DNA of 45,738 nucleotides from Tissierellia bacterium (GCA_030538075.1 JAUNUQ010000019.1:1-45738), one strand, 5' to 3'; shown: positions 27,753 through 36,642, counted from the stretch's first letter. The notes: a model not told the origin generated them from the letters alone. Numbers and translations are program-made.

Positions 27753-29012
27753 TTATTCATTAATTATATTCAAGGATTTCATAATGTAGAATATGAGGCT
27801 GATCGCAACTGCGAACACGGATGCTAACACCATTCCCTTTAGCTCCACTCCCATAAAGTTGATTGCCAGTCCGCTCAAGCCCGTAACAAATACGATGGAT
27901 GTCAGGATCAGATTGGTCACTTTTGAATAGTCCACCCTCTGATCGACGAGGAGCCGAATTCCTGATGTCCCAATCATCCCATACAGTAGGAAGGTAACTC
28001 CCCCGATGACATTTCCGGGAATCGTCGTAATAAATGCAGCAAGAGGACCTACAAAGGCCATCAAAATGGAGATGATCGCTGCACCTCTTATGACTTGCAC
28101 GCTGTAGACACCCGTTATGGCCATGACGCCGATGTTTTCACCATAGGTAGTCGTAGGGACACCTCCGACGAGCCCGGACAATGCAGTGGAGAAATTGTCT
28201 GCAAAAATACTTCTGTGCAACCCAGGATCCTTTAATAGATCCTTCCCGATGATATTGGACGTGACGACTTGGTGACTGATATGCTCTGAAGTAATGACCA
28301 AGAGTACGGGCAACATCGTCAGAATCGACTGAACATTAAACCTCGGTGCGCTAAACTTAGGAAAAGTGAAGAGGTTCGCCTGAAGCACTGGAGTGAAATC
28401 CACCGTTCCGAGTATCGCCGCCGTTATGTATCCGACGATGATGGCGATTAAGATGGTAATCGTCGATAGGAAACCCTTGAACGCAACAGAGCCAATGACC
28501 GCTGTGGCGATGGTTACAGCAAAGACGATGATATCTACAGAGGTTCTCGTATCCGTCATCAGATTTGCTCCGATTGTCCCCCCATGTACCGTTGCCGTTG
28601 CGAGCTCGAATCCGATCAGAGCGACGACGGCACCCATCGCTGCAGGCGGCAGCACGATGTCGATCCAGTCGGTTCCGTATTTAAAAATGATATATGCCAA
28701 GATACAGCCTAATAGCCCTACCACAACAAAAGCTCCCGACGCATACTCGATTCCAGACTTTGCAATAACAGCCGTTGCAGGTGCTAAAAAAGCAAAACTG
28801 GATCCTAGATATGCTGGAGCTTTTCCCTTGGTGATGACGATAAATAGTAATGTGCCGATTCCATTCATCAGCAATACGATCCCTGCGTCAATGTTTAAGA
28901 TCAATGGTACGAGTACAGAAGCTCCAAACATTGCGAAGGTGTGTTGGATACTCAGAGGAATAAAAAGGCCACTTGGAACTTTCTCCTCCACTTGATAGAT
29001 TTTCTTTTTCAT
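27753..29012 (-). CDS. uraA: Uracil permease (NCS2 family)
   Basis: A 419-residue membrane transporter of the nucleobase:cation symporter-2 family. Strong matches to UraA are IPLSIQHTFAMFGASVLVP, KAPAYLGSSFAFLAP, the substrate-binding helix TSEHISHQVVTSN with the Glu/His pair, and GGVPTTTYGENIGV with the second binding glutamate. It imports uracil with a proton. The start is ATG 29012 (AAAGGGG eight bases upstream), not the GTG at 29021. No other pyrimidine gene is adjacent and I saw no PyrR-binding leader. Confidence 0.92.
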   Translation of the reverse strand: MKKKIYQVEEKVPSGLFIPLSIQHTFAMFGASVLVPLILNIDAGIVLLMNGIGTLLFIVITKGKAPAYLGSSFAFLAPATAVIAKSGIEYASGAFVVVGLLGCILAYIIFKYGTDWIDIVLPPAAMGAVVALIGFELATATVHGGTIGANLMTDTRTSVDIIVFAVTIATAVIGSVAFKGFLSTITILIAIIVGYITAAILGTVDFTPVLQANLFTFPKFSAPRFNVQSILTMLPVLLVITSEHISHQVVTSNIIGKDLLKDPGLHRSIFADNFSTALSGLVGGVPTTTYGENIGVMAITGVYSVQVIRGAAIISILMAFVGPLAAFITTIPGNVIGGVTFLLYGMIGTSGIRLLVDQRVDYSKVTNLILTSIVFVTGLSGLAINFMGVELKGMVLASVFAVAISLIFYIMKSLNIINE

Positions 29013-29034
29013 ATTAAGCACCCCTTTCTCGGAT

Positions 29035-29063
29035 ATTCTAGCAGAAGAATCTCATTTTTTCAA
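29035..29063 (-). promoter_or_regulatory. uraA promoter
   Basis: On the minus strand: TTGAAA (29058-29063), a 17-base spacer and TAGAAT (29035-29040), about 25 bases before the start codon, so the leader is very short. Confidence 0.78.
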
Positions 29064-29165
29064 TGCTTTTATATGCCTTTCTCCATCTTCTCATCCGGCC
29101 AATAAGATCCTTACAGATCCGATCAGAAAGAGAGCCTTCTTTTCACCAAACAGTTCCAGCTTCCA

Positions 29166-29220
29166 TAAAAAACATACCCCGATGAATCGGCTATTAGACA
29201 GGCCGGATCTTCGAGGTATG
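29166..29220 (-). terminator. Terminator after the MFS gene
   Basis: Arms CATACCTCGA and TCGGGGTATG (one G-U pair) close an inner GGC/GCC pairing, followed on the minus strand by TTTTTTATGG. It lies about 50 bases after the MFS stop codon and upstream of the uraA promoter. Confidence 0.82.
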
Positions 29221-29269
29221 GTGATGACGCCGATCATAGCGAGAGTGATTTCCTCTCCATACAGATGCT

Positions 29270-30481
29270 CTACTGCGGCTGAAATCTGTACATGATCGCC
29301 GTGAGTATCAGTGCAATCGCCGAAAATAAGATGATTGTCAAAAATGACGTACCAAAGGATCCGCCCGAACTATTGATCAAAAAGTTGGAGATCGTTGGTC
29401 CTAATGTCGCTGAGATGATCAATTGCGCATTGGCGATACTGAAGTTCATCGGGTAGTGCTTTGCCCCGTAACCCTCTTTTATGATTGCAGAAGCGAGGGA
29501 AGGAGCTCCCCCATAACTCGTACCACAAGCCAATAGCCCCAATAAAACGGGTAAGAACATATTGAGCTTCGCTCCGATGAACATGAGGATTCCCGCCATC
29601 AAGAGTATCGCTGCATTTAAATACGTCGTCTTCTTATCTCCGAGTTTATCATAGGTCGAACCGATAAAAACTCTTCCCAGCCCGTTGAATACCGACATGA
29701 AAAGCCCTGCAATTGCAGGTGCTCCAAAGGATTCCATAATTCCCGCAGCATTGTTGATGATCATCAGTCCCGATGAGCTGATCAGAATCGTCCAAAAGGT
29801 AAATAGCCAAAAAAATTTATTTCGTAGCATTTCTGATGGAGTGAATACCGCTTCGGCTCTCCCCGCTTTTGATGTGGATTTGGCGGCCATTAGAGCCTCC
29901 TCTGGCTCCTTTAAAGCCAAAATACACAGGATCATACAGATCGGGATGGCGACTGCCAGAATGAAGAAGGTGGACATAATACCCATAGACAGAGCTAATC
30001 TCGATGCGAGGCCACCCAATATCAAACTTCCGAAACCGAAACCCATCAACAGCACGCCGGATGCAAAGCCCACACTGTCTGGAAACCATCTGAGCACCGA
30101 CCCCAATATGGCATTATAGGCGATTCCAACGCCTGTTCCGCACAGGACTCCATAAAACAAATAGAGCTTTAATGCAATATTTCCAGGATTGTCTGCATCG
30201 ATTTGGGAAATGAGAAAAAATCCAACACCCAAGAGAATCGCAGAGAATACTAATCTGATTTTAAATGCGATCTTCGCCGAGAAATATCCACTCAGAATAC
30301 TTCCAATACAGAAAAAAATCATGGAGACAGTAAAAGTAAAGGAGAGATTCTCCCCTGTAAGCATTGGGAACTGCGCTTTCAAAGGACCTTTAAAAATCGA
30401 CCATGCATAGATTAATCCTGCAAATAACAAAATGACTGTGCCCAACATCAAGTACAAATATCTGATGTTCTTTTTCATCAT
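29270..30481 (-). CDS. OFA-family MFS transporter (oxalate/formate antiporter-like)
   Basis: A 403-residue protein with about twelve hydrophobic segments. The first helix GLIYAWSIFKGPLKAQFP and later NAILGSVLRWFPDSVGFASGVLLMGFGFG match the OFA group of the major facilitator superfamily, which includes the oxalate:formate exchanger and many monocarboxylate carriers. The substrate is not predictable. Two adjacent ATGs (30481, 30478) follow GGAGAGG; I report the first. On the minus strand a TATAAT at 30511-30516 is a likely -10. No oxalate-degradation genes are nearby. Confidence 0.85.
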   Translation of the reverse strand: MMKKNIRYLYLMLGTVILLFAGLIYAWSIFKGPLKAQFPMLTGENLSFTFTVSMIFFCIGSILSGYFSAKIAFKIRLVFSAILLGVGFFLISQIDADNPGNIALKLYLFYGVLCGTGVGIAYNAILGSVLRWFPDSVGFASGVLLMGFGFGSLILGGLASRLALSMGIMSTFFILAVAIPICMILCILALKEPEEALMAAKSTSKAGRAEAVFTPSEMLRNKFFWLFTFWTILISSSGLMIINNAAGIMESFGAPAIAGLFMSVFNGLGRVFIGSTYDKLGDKKTTYLNAAILLMAGILMFIGAKLNMFLPVLLGLLACGTSYGGAPSLASAIIKEGYGAKHYPMNFSIANAQLIISATLGPTISNFLINSSGGSFGTSFLTIILFSAIALILTAIMYRFQPQ

Positions 30482-30637
30482 ACACCTCTCCTTCTAATAA
30501 TACTTACACCATTATACTTATTTAAAGTAAAAAAGTCTACAACACATAAAAACTCAAATGGGGTTACCTTTTCCTGTGCGCTGTGGATTGATGGGCGCAC
30601 CTAAACTGTTGTCGGAGGATTCAAACCGTGCGCTTTG

Positions 30638-30670
30638 TAAAAGGGCGAATCCCATATGAGATCCGCCCCA
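30638..30670 (-). terminator. Terminator after the YbaK gene
   Basis: Arms GGGCGGATC and GATTCGCCC (one G-T pair) are followed by TTTT on the minus strand, about 20 bases after the stop codon. Confidence 0.75.
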
Positions 30671-30687
30671 CTATTAAAGAGAATGAA

Positions 30688-31164
30688 CTATTCGACTCGT
30701 TTACAGACATTCACCCAACCCACTACTGTTGTCACCTGTTCAAATTCTTCAAGGGACAGTCTCACAACACTATTCGCGTCTCCAGCTGCAGGATACAATA
30801 TCTCATTCTCCCTTAGGGATTCATCGAAATAGATTTTGACACCTGGCTTGATTGCAAAGGGGCATACGCCTCCAACACGATGTCCCACATAATCCTGTAC
30901 CTGATCACCTGGGATCATCTTAGCCTTTTGGTTAAATCTGGCTTTGAACTTTGCATTGTCGATTTTCACATGACCGGCTGCAACGATCATCACAGGTAGC
31001 GCGTCCACTAAAAATGTTATGGTCTTTGCTATCTGTTTTGGTTCACAGCCAATCGCCTCAGCGGCGAGCTCCACCGTAGCGCTTGACATATTGAGTACTT
31101 GTATTCGATCCTCTAGCCCAAATCCTTTAAAGTATTCCCTTACTCTTTCAACACCCATCTCCAT
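30688..31164 (-). CDS. YbaK/EbsC-type aminoacyl-tRNA deacylase
   Basis: A 158-residue protein of the YbaK/ProX fold, which hydrolyses mischarged tRNAs in trans. Characteristic pieces are SSATVELAAEAIGCEPKQIAKTITF, split here around the conserved IAKT lysine, then HVGGVCPFA-like HRVGGVCPFAIK, and FDESL near the C-terminus. The start is ATG 31164 or 31158 with AGGTGG upstream; a longer frame to 31230 would overlap the VOC gene and is unsupported. Substrate tRNA is not known. It follows the VOC gene by 29 bases. Confidence 0.85.
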   Translation of the reverse strand: MEMGVERVREYFKGFGLEDRIQVLNMSSATVELAAEAIGCEPKQIAKTITFLVDALPVMIVAAGHVKIDNAKFKARFNQKAKMIPGDQVQDYVGHRVGGVCPFAIKPGVKIYFDESLRENEILYPAAGDANSVVRLSLEEFEQVTTVVGWVNVCKRVE

Positions 31165-31193
31165 CCCCCACCTGAATACGGATATCCTCTTAT

Positions 31194-31610
31194 TTATTTG
31201 CTTGGGGCCTCCTCTGCTACGACATTCCAATGCAATCCAAACCGATCCTTCACAGCTGCATGTAAAACACTATAGAAGGTCTCTGTTGGCGGCAGAATGA
31301 CTTCGCCGTCCTGAGCGAGAGCTTCAAAGATCTCAGCGGCTTCTGCGCCTGTCGATACGATGGCCGTCAGCTTAACATTCTCACCTATGCCGGGTGCGGC
31401 CGCTTCGTCTGCAAACCACATATTGGTTCCATTGACCACCATCTCTGCATGCATGACCCAATCACGCAGTAGCTCTGGCGGAGTTAAGGACCCCTCTGGC
31501 ATATAATCCCCGTAGGGCATTATCTTTGGTTCTTCACATTGAAAGACCTCTTGGTAAAAACTGAGAGCTTCTCTGCAGCGTCCATGAAAAGTCAAATACG
31601 GTGTGATCAT
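31194..31610 (-). CDS. VOC-fold protein of the PhnB-like group
   Basis: A 138-residue protein with the glyoxalase/bleomycin-resistance (VOC) fold, PhnB-like: MITPYLTFHGRCREALSFYQEVF at the start, HAEMVVNGTNMWFAD in the middle and DRFGLHWNVV at the end. These small proteins are widespread and mostly uncharacterised; a metal-dependent enzymatic role is possible but the ligand set is not obvious. Start ATG 31610, with GAGGT upstream. Probably co-transcribed with the YbaK gene. Confidence 0.85.
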   Translation of the reverse strand: MITPYLTFHGRCREALSFYQEVFQCEEPKIMPYGDYMPEGSLTPPELLRDWVMHAEMVVNGTNMWFADEAAAPGIGENVKLTAIVSTGAEAAEIFEALAQDGEVILPPTETFYSVLHAAVKDRFGLHWNVVAEEAPSK

Positions 31611-31733
31611 AATCTCTACCTCTTCTCCCTTATAATGATAAGTATCAAATCAGATTTCCGAATCTATAATCTGTAACAGTCTATTTACCCAGTTGACTCG
31701 GTTCCTATCAGCAATGTCATTTTCTTTTTGTCC

Positions 31734-31742
31734 TGATATAAT
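31734..31742 (+). promoter_or_regulatory. Extended -10 promoter of the alkyltransferase pair
   Basis: TGA then TATAAT (31737-31742) is an extended -10 element, about 110 bases before the GTG start at 31853. The -35 is weak. Confidence 0.5.
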
Positions 31743-31852
31743 ATATATGAAACCTGAGATCTCAAATGCGAACTCGGCTTATCATAAATCCAATTGTGTT
31801 ATCCGCTATTTAGCGGTGCATGATGCCTTTCAATTGTGAAGGAGGTTGACTT

Positions 31853-32161
31853 GTGAAAAGGGTGCTGGATGAAAATCTGATCTATGAGATCCTCAGCGTA
31901 GTCGAAGAAATCCCCCTGGGCTGTGTGGCCACCTATGGCCAAATCGCCAGGCTCATCGGCAAAGAAAAAAATGCGAGACTAGTCGGAAAAGTCCTCAGTA
32001 TGGCCCAGTATTATGGGGATTACCCATGCCACCGTGTCGTCAACCATGCGGGAAGATTGGTACCTGGCTGGGCCGAACAAGGGGAGTTATTACAGGAAGA
32101 AGGGGTCTTTCTACAGACCAATGGACATGTTTCACTAGAGCGATATCAATGGAACTACTAA
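31853..32161 (+). CDS. Alkyltransferase-like MGMT-family DNA-binding protein
   Basis: A 102-residue protein consisting only of the C-terminal DNA-binding/active-site domain of O6-alkylguanine-DNA alkyltransferases: IPLGCVATYGQIARLIG and GDYPCHRVVNHAGRLVPGW. Most stand-alone ATL proteins replace the acceptor Cys with Trp or Ala, but here PCHR is intact (Cys59), so methyl transfer is conceivable. The start is GTG 31853 with AAGGAGG upstream. It lies 17 bases before a full-length alkyltransferase gene, forming a two-gene repair unit. Confidence 0.85.
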   Translation: MKRVLDENLIYEILSVVEEIPLGCVATYGQIARLIGKEKNARLVGKVLSMAQYYGDYPCHRVVNHAGRLVPGWAEQGELLQEEGVFLQTNGHVSLERYQWNY

Positions 32162-32178
32162 ACCACGAGGAGGACATG

Positions 32179-32715
32179 ATGATCTATACGACAAATTACA
32201 ATTCTCCCATCGGGCAGCTCCAAATTGCAGAGAAAGACGGAGGATTGATCGGACTATGGACCGAGGGACAAAAGTATTATTTCGACTCCATAAAAGAAGA
32301 AACTATTAAGCAGAATACTCCATCCTTACAATCCGTTCAGTCCTGGCTGGATCGATATTTTGCTGGCGAGAAGCCAACTGTGGCTGAACTGAATCTAAAA
32401 CCCCTAGGGAGTCCTTTTCGTCAGGAAGTCTGGAGACTGCTCTGCCAAATCCCCTACGGAGAAGTCATCACCTATGGCGAGATCGCTCGACAAATTGCAG
32501 CTAAGATGGGCAAAACGAGCATGTCTGCACAGGCCATTGGCGGCGCCGTCGGGCACAATCCCATTTCCATCATCATCCCCTGCCACCGGGTCATTGGAGC
32601 AAAGGGAAACTTGACTGGATATGCTGGCGGGTTACAGACCAAGATCAAGCTACTTGAACATGAGGGCGTGGATCTGTCCTCCTTTTTCATTCCCAAACGG
32701 GGAACTGCCCTTTAG
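32179..32715 (+). CDS. ogt: Methylated-DNA-protein-cysteine methyltransferase
   Basis: A 178-residue O6-alkylguanine alkyltransferase: an N-terminal RNase H-like domain beginning MIYTTNYNSPIGQLQIA and a C-terminal domain with GSPFRQEVWRLLCQIPYGEVITYGEIA, split here, and the acceptor Cys135 in IIPCHRVIGAKGNLTGYAGG. It removes alkyl groups from O6-guanine in a single-use reaction. Of the two adjacent ATGs, 32179 is the better spaced (five bases after GGAGG); 32176 is possible. A frame extension back to 32026 lies inside the previous gene and is spurious. Confidence 0.94.
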   Translation: MIYTTNYNSPIGQLQIAEKDGGLIGLWTEGQKYYFDSIKEETIKQNTPSLQSVQSWLDRYFAGEKPTVAELNLKPLGSPFRQEVWRLLCQIPYGEVITYGEIARQIAAKMGKTSMSAQAIGGAVGHNPISIIIPCHRVIGAKGNLTGYAGGLQTKIKLLEHEGVDLSSFFIPKRGTAL

Positions 32716-32896
32716 GGCAAATTGGCCATCAACAGATTATCGGAGCCAGTCACTGCATTTTAGTGCGTTATCCAAATCCCAATCACCATTAACTTTCTTA
32801 ATTTGACTTGCCAAAGTTGCTCCCATAGACTAATATTACGATCTTTTCATACTCAGAAAATGATATGGATAATCGAATATGAATTAGGGGGTAACA

Positions 32897-35509
32897 ATGA
32901 AAAAGGGATTCAAAGGATTCATCGCCCTTCTGCTCGTCCTCGCCATCATCTCACCGACGATGATCGCGTCTGCAGAAGAGGCGGTAGGAGTGAAAATCCA
33001 GAGGATTAGTGGATCAAACCGCTATGAAACCGCTCTAGAGGTGGCAGATGTTCTCGATGCGCAAGCAAAAAAGGTAATTCTGGCTTCAGGGGAGAATTTC
33101 CCGGACGCATTAGCGGGATCCATCTTAACGGAAGGAAAATATCCGATCCTATTGACGCAAAAAAATGGGCTGGACGACAAGACGAAAGAAAAGCTCTTGG
33201 CTGCTGATGAAGTCATCTTGTTAGGCGGGAAAGAAACGATATCTGAGGCGGTAGAAGCCTCCCTTGTCGATGACAACACGAAGCTCAGGCGAATTGCAGG
33301 GGATGATCGTTATGAAACAGCTGCAAAGATCGCCACAGAGGTAGAGGCGAAGGGCTATCTATTGACCAATGGAGAAAAGTTCCCGGATGCAGTCTCCGGA
33401 GGCGGCTATGCATTGATGAAGGATCTTCCCATTCTGTTAACCAAGCCAATGGAATTGCCAAAGGCAACAGCCGATGCAATCGCTGGAGATGGAATTGAGA
33501 ATGTCACCCTTCTAGGTGGAGAGACCTCCATAGCGAAAGACGTTGAAGAGAGCATCCAAAAACCTAAATCGAGACTCTCAGGGATGAATCGATATCAGAC
33601 CTCCTTGCAAATTGCGAGGGAATTTGAAAATCCCAAAACCCTCATCCTGGCTACAGGAGAGAATTTCCCTGATGCGTTAACCGCCTCTGCCCTATCCGGT
33701 AAGCTGAATGCGCCTGTGATTCTCGTCCAGGGCGATGTAGTCAATGAGGATCTAAAGACATATCTACATGACATTCGCATCGGTTTAGAAGAGGTCCTGA
33801 TCGTAGGTGGCGAGAGCTCTGTCAGCTCTGCATTTGCTGAACATCTTGGAGAAATGCTCCAAAGCCAGAGCCGAACAGTCTCTGCCAATCAGCTAGAAGC
33901 CTGGATCAAAGGGAATTCCGTAAAGATCTTTGACCTGAGAAATGCAGAGGATTTTGCAAAGGGCCATATCCCCGGTGCATTGAATATCAATAACAAGGAG
34001 TTCGAAGATCCGGACAATGCAATACCAGCAGAGATTGCAACACCTGAACAATTTGAAGCTCTGATGAGTTCCTATGGAATCACAGCAGAGGACACCATCG
34101 TCGTCTACTCCGATGCGAAGAGACCCCAGATGGCACCCAGGTTGATCTGGACCTTCGAAGTATACGGTCATAACAACACCTATATCCTCGATGGACACTA
34201 CAAAGAGTGGGTCGCGGCGGGCAAAGAGGTGGAAACGGGAGCGGCGAAGGCACCAACTCCTTCCACATATACCATCCAATCGACCAATTCCGCCATTAAT
34301 GTCGGCTCTGATGCAGTGATTAACCGTGGAAAAGATACTGTCGTGGTCGATTGCAGACCAGTTGAAGAATATACTGGCGATACATTGTCCACCTCCAATG
34401 CAAAGAGCGGCCATATCCCAGGCGCTGTCAATATGCCCTATATGAGCACCGTCACAGAGGATGGCTTCTATAAGGATCCAGCTGTCCTAAAGGCCATGTA
34501 CGACCAGATCGGCGCTACAAAAGACAAGGAGATCATCGTCTACTGTCAAAGCGCCCACAGAGCTGCCCATGGATGGTTTGTACTCAGACATGTGATGGGC
34601 TATGAGAATGTCAAGGTGTACGATGGATCCATGTGGGAATGGGGCAATCGACCAGACCTCCCCATCGCCATCGGACCCTATCCCTACAATCGTACGACTA
34701 CGCCGATTCATCTAGAAGCTTGGATGAAGGCAGGCATAGTGAAGGTATTTGACCTTCGAAGCCAAGAGGATTATGAGAAAGGCCATATCCCCGGCGCGAT
34801 GAATATCAATAACAAGGAGTTCGAAGATCCGGACAATCCAATCGATGGTGAAATTGCAACTCCTGCGCAATTTGAAGCTCTGATGAGCGCATATGGCATC
34901 ACACCAGAGGATATGATCGTCGTATACTCCGATGCGGCGAAGCCACAAATGGCGCCCAGACTGATCTGGACACTGGAAGTCTATGGACATACGAATACTT
35001 ATGTCTTAGACGGACACTATCAGTCTTGGGTGGCAGAGGGCAAAGAGATTGAAACGGGACCATCAGCTGTGCCAACTCCTTCTGCTTACAAGATCACGAA
35101 GACCAACAACGCGATCAATGTCGATTCGGATTATGTGATCAACCGATCCAAAGATGCCGTCTTGATCGACTGTAGACCTGTCGAAGATTACACCGGCGAG
35201 AAGATCTCCACGAGCAATGCCAAGAGCGGACATATCCCCGGTGCGGTCAATATGTACTATATGAACACGGTAACGGAAGATGGTTTCTTTAAGAGTCGAG
35301 AAGACCTAGAGGCCCTGTATAAGACGATCGGTGCGACTGAAGATAAAGAGATCATCATCTATTGCCAAAGAGCCCACAGAGCTTCGCATTCCTGGTTTGT
35401 ATTGTCCCAGATCCTAGGCTATGAGAAAGTGAAAATCTATGATGGCTCCATGATGGAATGGGGCAATCGAGATGATTTACCTGTTGTAACGGGCGCCAAT
35501 CCATACTAG
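32897..35509 (+). CDS. Secreted cell-wall protein: three CWB2 repeats plus two tandem thiosulfate sulfurtransferase modules
   Basis: An 870-residue protein. A signal peptide (about 1-26, ending IASAEEA) leads to three CWB2 repeats (about 33-313), each with RYETA/RYQTS, GENFPDAL-like and LLGGE/VGGE motifs, which in Clostridia bind anionic wall polymer. Two rhodanese pairs follow, about 326-598 and 599-870, repeating at exactly 273 residues. In each pair the first domain is catalytically dead (Ser405 and Ser678 in VVYSDA), and the second holds the acceptor cysteine: Cys550 in YCQSAHRA, Cys823 in YCQRAHRA. This is the usual inactive-active layout of thiosulfate/mercaptopyruvate sulfurtransferases, here duplicated and placed outside the cell. 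Start ATG 32897 with AGGGGGT upstream. Confidence 0.92.
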   Translation: MKKGFKGFIALLLVLAIISPTMIASAEEAVGVKIQRISGSNRYETALEVADVLDAQAKKVILASGENFPDALAGSILTEGKYPILLTQKNGLDDKTKEKLLAADEVILLGGKETISEAVEASLVDDNTKLRRIAGDDRYETAAKIATEVEAKGYLLTNGEKFPDAVSGGGYALMKDLPILLTKPMELPKATADAIAGDGIENVTLLGGETSIAKDVEESIQKPKSRLSGMNRYQTSLQIAREFENPKTLILATGENFPDALTASALSGKLNAPVILVQGDVVNEDLKTYLHDIRIGLEEVLIVGGESSVSSAFAEHLGEMLQSQSRTVSANQLEAWIKGNSVKIFDLRNAEDFAKGHIPGALNINNKEFEDPDNAIPAEIATPEQFEALMSSYGITAEDTIVVYSDAKRPQMAPRLIWTFEVYGHNNTYILDGHYKEWVAAGKEVETGAAKAPTPSTYTIQSTNSAINVGSDAVINRGKDTVVVDCRPVEEYTGDTLSTSNAKSGHIPGAVNMPYMSTVTEDGFYKDPAVLKAMYDQIGATKDKEIIVYCQSAHRAAHGWFVLRHVMGYENVKVYDGSMWEWGNRPDLPIAIGPYPYNRTTTPIHLEAWMKAGIVKVFDLRSQEDYEKGHIPGAMNINNKEFEDPDNPIDGEIATPAQFEALMSAYGITPEDMIVVYSDAAKPQMAPRLIWTLEVYGHTNTYVLDGHYQSWVAEGKEIETGPSAVPTPSAYKITKTNNAINVDSDYVINRSKDAVLIDCRPVEDYTGEKISTSNAKSGHIPGAVNMYYMNTVTEDGFFKSREDLEALYKTIGATEDKEIIIYCQRAHRASHSWFVLSQILGYEKVKIYDGSMMEWGNRDDLPVVTGANPY
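33981..34837 (+). repeat. Intragenic duplication of the sulfurtransferase module
   Basis: A 38-base stretch at 33981-34018 recurs identically at 34800-34837, offset 819 bases (273 codons). The surrounding modules also align throughout. The identity at the DNA level indicates a fairly recent tandem duplication or ongoing gene conversion. Confidence 0.85.
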
Positions 35510-35517
35510 ATACAATA

Positions 35518-35553
35518 GAACCCCAAGCCTTACGCTTGGGGTTCCGTTTATTT
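35518..35553 (+). terminator. Terminator after the CWB2-rhodanese gene
   Basis: Perfect 11-base arms GAACCCCAAGC (35518-35528) and GCTTGGGGTTC (35534-35544) with a five-base loop are followed by CGTTTATTT on the plus strand. Confidence 0.85.
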
Positions 35554-35642
35554 GCTTGAACCTATCCTTTGGATCCATTTGCACTGAATCTATTCGTGTT
35601 CTGCATTGCCCATCCAATCGGACAAATCGGATACACAAATCC

Positions 35643-36083
35643 TTAAGTATCAATCCTCTCGAGTTCTACCAAAGCCCTATTTCGATAAATTAAATCAGAT
35701 CGGGTTTCAAATCCCAATTGCTCCCAAAAATGATTCCCTATTTCATTTCGCTCAAACACAACAAGGGCAACCTTGCTAATACCCTCGCCCCTTAAAGCTT
35801 CCATAGCCGACATTACAAGCTCTCTTCCTAACCCTGCCTTGCGAAACTCCACTGCTACACAAGTATGGTAGATATAACCCCTCCTCCCATCATGTCCACA
35901 AAAGATGACGCCGATGAGTTTACCGCCCTCTTCTGCTACAAAACAGGTATTTGGATTACGAGTAAAAAACCTATTGATCCCTTCCTCGCTGTCATCGATA
36001 TCGTTCAGTCCCATCCCCGGAGTTCGCATCCATAGATCATATACAGCCTTGTAGTCATCCATGTTGAAGACTCGTAAAATCAT
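35643..36083 (-). CDS. GNAT-family N-acetyltransferase
   Basis: A 146-residue acetyltransferase. It starts MILRVFNMDDYKAVYDLW at ATG 36083, whose ATGA overlaps the stop of the ClbS-like gene by four bases (translational coupling). The acetyl-CoA motif is RKAGLGRELVMSAMEAL, preceded by the TCVAVEF strand, and the C-terminal NHFWEQLGFE is typical. The substrate is unknown. Third gene of an XRE regulator, ClbS-like and GNAT operon. The reading frame extended to 36134 would overlap its neighbour and is unnecessary. Confidence 0.88.
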   Translation of the reverse strand: MILRVFNMDDYKAVYDLWMRTPGMGLNDIDDSEEGINRFFTRNPNTCFVAEEGGKLIGVIFCGHDGRRGYIYHTCVAVEFRKAGLGRELVMSAMEALRGEGISKVALVVFERNEIGNHFWEQLGFETRSDLIYRNRALVELERIDT

Positions 36084-36625
36084 CCCTTTACCCCACAGTT
36101 CTTTCGATGAGCTTTCAGCTTTTTTAATGCCCAATCGTAATGACTGGCAGTTGCAGAAACGCAGTAACTCCCCATCGTAGAGGAACCCGTCCAGGCAAAG
36201 ACATTCTTTGAAAAGAGCTCCTCATTGCTATATCCACGAATTCGATCCATCACCGCAGAGTGACTCTCTTCCACCATGCTCCTAGCCTCATCGAGAGTAG
36301 TCATCTGATGTCTTTTCCAAAACTCCACATTTATATCCCCATAGGTCTTCCAATTGTAAGGCGGTGGAAGAAATGATTTTTCTTCTCCTCTTTGGTTTGC
36401 ATCCACGCAGTTGAGGAGCAATTGATGCCATTCGTACAGATGTACCAAAACGTCTCGGAGATTCACATCCCGACTCCAGTGGGCCTCGGTTTTCTTCACA
36501 TCCATGGAAAAATCAAAATCCGTCGCGAGTTCCTTCTCAGACATCCCGTCGATAAATGCCTGTAATTTATCATAATTCTCCTGAGCCGAAATCAATAGAT
36601 CTTCTTTTATTGCTGCTCTTGCCAT
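36080..36625 (-). CDS. ClbS/DfsB-family four-helix-bundle protein
   Basis: A 181-residue DinB-like helical protein. MARAAIKEDLLISAQENYDK at the start, WSRDVNLRDVLVHLYEWHQLL, and SYCVSATASHYDWALKKLKAH near the end match the ClbS/DfsB family by eye. ClbS itself is a cyclopropane hydrolase that protects colibactin producers from self-damage. Most relatives have no known role. Start ATG 36625 with GGGAGAAG upstream, 17 bases after the regulator gene. Operon context suggests a regulated protective or modifying function, which is inference. Confidence 0.82.
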   Translation of the reverse strand: MARAAIKEDLLISAQENYDKLQAFIDGMSEKELATDFDFSMDVKKTEAHWSRDVNLRDVLVHLYEWHQLLLNCVDANQRGEEKSFLPPPYNWKTYGDINVEFWKRHQMTTLDEARSMVEESHSAVMDRIRGYSNEELFSKNVFAWTGSSTMGSYCVSATASHYDWALKKLKAHRKNCGVKG

Positions 36626-36642
36626 AACTTCTCCCTTCTATC

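Noticed and set aside
29022-29165. PyrR-type attenuator or purine riboswitch before uraA
   Set aside because: The predicted transcript leader is only about 25 bases and no PyrR-binding loop was seen; the hairpin at 29166-29220 lies upstream of the promoter.
32026-32178. N-terminal extension of Ogt back to 32026
   Set aside because: It lies inside the upstream alkyltransferase-like gene in another frame and has no ribosome-binding site or homology.
32897-35509. CRISPR-like or satellite repeats
   Set aside because: The repetition is in frame with a 273-codon period and explained by protein module duplication.
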